DNA of 64,000 nt from positions 1 to 64,000 of the forward strand of contig NZ_VCNK01000030.1 of NCBI RefSeq assembly GCF_006265095.1. The letters run 5' to 3'. The notes below the pieces were generated by a model. That model did not search any database. It was not told where the DNA came from and saw nothing but the letters and a program-made list of their open reading frames with translations. Each line of letters opens with the position of its first letter. Positions within the stretch are counted from its first letter, which is position 1. Origin of the DNA: Phaeobacter sp. B1627. Lineage in GTDB: Bacteria; Pseudomonadota; Alphaproteobacteria; Rhodobacterales; Rhodobacteraceae. A program made the position numbers and the translations under genes. Shown in pieces: positions 61,708 to 64,000 of this stretch.

Positions 61708-62679
61708 ATGACCCCTCGCCAGATGACCGCCGCTGAAACCCTGGCCGAAATGGCCCGCGTGCTGACCGTCGAGGCGGCGGCGCTGACGCGGATGGCCGAG
61801 GGGCTGGGCGACAGCCAGCTGCGGGCCGTTGAAACCATCGAGGCAATGGAAGGCCGGGTCATTGTCTCCGGCGTCGGCAAATCCGGTCATATCGGCAACA
61901 AGATCGCCGCCACGCTGGCCTCTACCGGCACGCCTGCGCAATTCGTCCATGCCACCGAGGCCAGCCACGGCGATCTCGGCATGGTCACCAGCCGCGATGT
62001 CTGTCTGGTGCTGTCCAACTCGGGCGAGACCTCGGAGCTGGCCGATATCGTCACCTACAGCCGCCGCTTTGCCATCCCGCTGATTGCGATCACCCGCAAG
62101 GCGGACAGCACATTGGCGACCCAGGCCGATGTGGTGCTGTTGCTGCCCGATGCCCCCGAGGCCTGTGGCATCGGCATGGCGCCCACCACCTCGACCACCG
62201 CGACGCTTGCGATGGGGGATGCGCTGGCGGTGGCGCTGATGAAACGGCGCGGGTTCGAGCGCGAGGATTTCAAGGTGTTCCACCCCGGCGGCAAGCTCGG
62301 CGCCCAGCTGATGCTGGTGGACGCGCTGATGCATGCGGGCGACGCGCTGCCCCTGGTGGCGCCGGATATGCCGATGTCGGAGGTGCTTTTGACCATGACC
62401 GCAAAAGGGTTCGGCCTCGCGGGGCTGGTGGAGGGAGGCCGCCTGACGGGGATTGTCACCGATGGTGATTTGCGCCGCAACATGGAGGGGCTGATGAGCC
62501 GCACCGCAGGCGAGGTCGCCACCCGTGGCCCCCGGGTGATCCGCACCGGCTCGCTGGCCTCCGAGGCGCTGCATGAGATGAACAGCCGCAAGATCTCGGC
62601 GCTGTTTGTACTGGACGCCACAGACCGGGTGGCAGGCCTGCTGCATATTCACGACTGTCTGCGGGCCGGTCTGGGCTAA
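61708..62679 (+). CDS. kpsF: D-arabinose-5-phosphate isomerase (KpsF/GutQ type)
   Basis: The ATG at 61708 (MTPRQMTAAETLAEMARVL) gives 323 residues; a longer frame is antisense-like DNA. The SIS domain has VIVSGVGKSGHIGNKIAATLASTGTPAQFVHATEASHGDLG (in part) and VLSNSGETSEL, and two CBS domains follow (LTMTAKGFGLAGLVEGGRLTGIVTDGDLRRNM and ALHEMNSRKISALFVLD, each in part). It makes arabinose-5-P for Kdo, the usual linker precursor of group-2-type capsules, which fits KpsM/T/E on the same replicon. No kpsC/kpsS are in the window. Confidence 0.95.
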   Translation: MTPRQMTAAETLAEMARVLTVEAAALTRMAEGLGDSQLRAVETIEAMEGRVIVSGVGKSGHIGNKIAATLASTGTPAQFVHATEASHGDLGMVTSRDVCLVLSNSGETSELADIVTYSRRFAIPLIAITRKADSTLATQADVVLLLPDAPEACGIGMAPTTSTTATLAMGDALAVALMKRRGFEREDFKVFHPGGKLGAQLMLVDALMHAGDALPLVAPDMPMSEVLLTMTAKGFGLAGLVEGGRLTGIVTDGDLRRNMEGLMSRTAGEVATRGPRVIRTGSLASEALHEMNSRKISALFVLDATDRVAGLLHIHDCLRAGLG

Positions 62680-62715
62680 GGCCAACCCGGTCGAACAGAA
62701 TTGGCTGGCACATAG

Positions 62716-62752
62716 CACAGAGGGCGCCGGATCCGATCCGGCGCCCTCTGTG
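62716..62752. terminator. Strong bidirectional hairpin between kpsF and the exoY-like gene
   Basis: CACAGAGGGCGCCGGATC (62716-62733) and GATCCGGCGCCCTCTGTG (62735-62752) are perfect 18-bp arms around one base, followed by TTTT on the plus strand (after G) and by AAAA before it. It separates convergent genes. Confidence 0.9.
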
Positions 62753-62776
62753 GTTTTGGTCTGGGTCGGAAGACGC

Positions 62777-63466
62777 TTAGTGGCCGGTGGCCTTGCAGAC
62801 TACCTTTACTGTTTTGAACAGGATGTTCAGGTCGCTGCGCAGGGAGAGCTCTTCATTATACCGTGCATCAAACCGTGCGCGGTCGGCAAAGCTGCTTTCA
62901 TTGCGCGAGGAGACCTGCCAGGAGCCGGTGATTCCGGGGCGCAATTCATAATAATCGGTACCGGGATAAAGCTCTTTCTGGCTGATCATCATCGGGCGCG
63001 GTCCGATCAGGCTCATGTCGCCGAGCAGCACGTTCCAGAGTTGGGGCAGCTCGTCGACGGAGGTCTTGCGCAGGAACTTGCCCACCTTGGTGATGCGCGG
63101 GTCCGACTTGAGCTTCTGGGTCAGGTCCCATTCTTCCTTGGCTTTGGGGTTCTCCGCCAGATAGGTCGACAGTTTCTCGTCGGCGCCCACCACCATGGTG
63201 CGCAGTTTCCACATCCGGTAGGATCGGCCGCCGCGCCCGACGCGCATCTGCGAATAGAATGGGTTACCGCCGTCCAATGCGACGCAGACGATCATCGGCA
63301 CCAGCAGCAGCACCACCAGCGGCGCCGCGGCCACGGTCAGCAGGATGTCGAGGATACGCTTGCCAAACACGCCATAAAGGCTCTTGCGCTCTCCGGTCTT
63401 GTTCCTGTCGTAATCCAGTGAGAGCACATGCGTGCTATTGTGCAATTGTACAACCATGGTGTTCAC
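62777..63466 (-). CDS. exoY: ExoY-like sugar-phosphate transferase (PF02397)
   Basis: A 229-residue protein: one membrane segment (ILDILLTVAAAPLVVLLLVPMIVCVALD) then the PF02397 domain with NPFYSQMRVGRGG, MWKLRTMV, VDELPQLWNVLLGDMSLIGPRP and LRPGITGSWQVSSR, as in ExoY/PssY. It transfers galactose- or glucose-1-phosphate to undecaprenyl phosphate. The start is the ATG at 63466 or the one three codons later. It converges on kpsF with the strong hairpin between. It is the second primer of this replicon. Confidence 0.93.
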   Translation of the reverse strand: MNTMVVQLHNSTHVLSLDYDRNKTGERKSLYGVFGKRILDILLTVAAAPLVVLLLVPMIVCVALDGGNPFYSQMRVGRGGRSYRMWKLRTMVVGADEKLSTYLAENPKAKEEWDLTQKLKSDPRITKVGKFLRKTSVDELPQLWNVLLGDMSLIGPRPMMISQKELYPGTDYYELRPGITGSWQVSSRNESSFADRARFDARYNEELSLRSDLNILFKTVKVVCKATGH

Positions 63467-63633
63467 TCCAAAATGCGTTCTTAAATAAGGGCTTGCCGAC
63501 GTTTAAATGACTGTGGGCAGGGACTGTGGCCTCTTCTTTCTGAATAGGGTGGGTGCTGTGACCCGGTAAAAACGGTGCTCTATCGGTCCGGCATAGGGGG
63601 ACCGATAGAGCAGGGCTGTTGTCTTGGTTTTGT

Positions 63634-63861
63634 TCAAGTTTTCTGCCCCCCTCGGGAAGCGCGCCAGATCAAGACCGTGGACATCTGGCGCATGCCGACC
63701 ATCACCAGGCCGACAAGCGGCCAAACTGCGCACAGCAGCAGACCCAGCAGACGCAGTTCCGAAGTTTCTTCCGGATTTTCTTTTTGTTCCCAATGCGTAA
63801 GGAGAAGTGCAAGCAGAACTGTCGGCACATACATGGCAGTGAATATGAACAGGAACTCCAC
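63634..63861 (-). CDS. Small two-helix membrane protein
   Basis: I start at the GTG at 63861 (MEFLFIFTAMYVPTVLLALLL) because GAGGAG sits 6 nt before it; an ATG-initiated frame at 63906 is longer. The 75-residue protein has helices FIFTAMYVPTVLLALLLTHW and LLGLLLCAVWPLVGLVMVG, split by an acidic loop (EQKENPEETSEL), and a basic tail. It lies upstream of the exoY-like gene on the same strand (167 bp gap). Function unknown. The last 139 bp of the window show nothing else that I can support. Confidence 0.6.
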   Translation of the reverse strand: MEFLFIFTAMYVPTVLLALLLTHWEQKENPEETSELRLLGLLLCAVWPLVGLVMVGMRQMSTVLIWRASRGGQKT

Positions 63862-64000
63862 AATGATCTCCTCTTGAATTCGTACTAAAATGTTATCGGC
63901 TCTCAATTCTTGAGCGGCGCATCGCGGACCAACTTCAGCGCCATATTCATCACTTGCGGCTAGGTTTAACTCAAAAACATGACAAACTTTAGTCTAATTT

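Noticed and set aside
57410-61880. Very long antisense frames over rmlB and over rmlA-GT4
   Set aside because: They lie opposite genes with full family motifs and are His/Arg/Gln-rich, as expected for the antisense of GC-rich coding DNA.

Overview
This window reads as most of a GC-rich extrachromosomal replicon from an alphaproteobacterium, most likely a Rhodobacteraceae (Roseobacter-group) strain. The evidence is a replication module at 39.6-44.0 kb (ParB, ParA, and a PF10134-type RepA initiator with iterons and a DnaA box), tightly packed high-GC genes with many ATGA overlaps, and nearly all cargo devoted to surface polysaccharide. RepA-type 'biofilm plasmids' carrying a rhamnose operon are known from roseobacters, and this gene content fits that class. 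The plasmid identity is inferred. The UDP-glucose dehydrogenase gene is cut by the left edge, so the replicon extends beyond the window. I see no conjugation genes, toxin-antitoxin pair, type I secretion ABC/MFP genes, or tRNA/rRNA.

Layout: (1) 0-2.5 kb: nucleotide-sugar supply (ugd, manC). (2) 2.7-8.3 kb: a graveyard of mobile DNA, with a decayed copy of a glycosyltransferase-like gene that is intact at 14.9 kb, an IS5-family 3' fragment, a multiply frameshifted DUF927 gene, a frameshifted membrane protein, an IS110 element and an IS1182::DUF4143 chimeric ORF. (3) 8.9-24 kb: an M10 RTX metalloprotease and a nonulosonic (sialic) acid locus. It contains an AGE-family epimerase, a GT42 sialyltransferase, a NeuA-phosphatase fusion, a NeuB without its usual C-terminal domain, and GSCFA, GT4, GT2, methyltransferase and unknown large glycosyltransferase-like genes. 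(4) 24-39.4 kb: export and assembly, with KpsM / KpsE-KpsT, a second RTX protein, a short sugar-phosphate transferase plus SDR, a Wza/KpsD-like lipoprotein, a YjbE/F/H set and a CapD/WbpM-type dehydratase. (5) 39.6-44 kb: parS-like array, parB, parA, origin, repA. (6) 44-55 kb: an O-antigen-like cluster (wzx, GTs, acyltransferases, wzy) with an IS5-family insertion that clips wzy. (7) 55.6-63.9 kb: rmlC-acyltransferase-rmlB-rmlD-rmlA-GT4-kpsF, an ExoY-type sugar transferase and a small membrane protein.

How it works together (inference): ManC, Ugd, RmlABCD, CapD and the Neu enzymes make activated sugars. Two PF02397 transferases prime lipid carriers and the glycosyltransferases build chains. 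There are two export routes: an ABC type (KpsM/T/E with a Wza/KpsD-like exit protein) and a Wzx/Wzy type. YjbE/F/H would assist exopolysaccharide secretion. The two RTX proteins are probably exported by a type I system encoded elsewhere. The least ordinary parts are the divided nonulosonic acid locus, a 282-bp identical block shared by the two RTX genes, the 5 x 41-bp palindrome array, and the chimeric or decayed genes at 2.7-8.3 kb.
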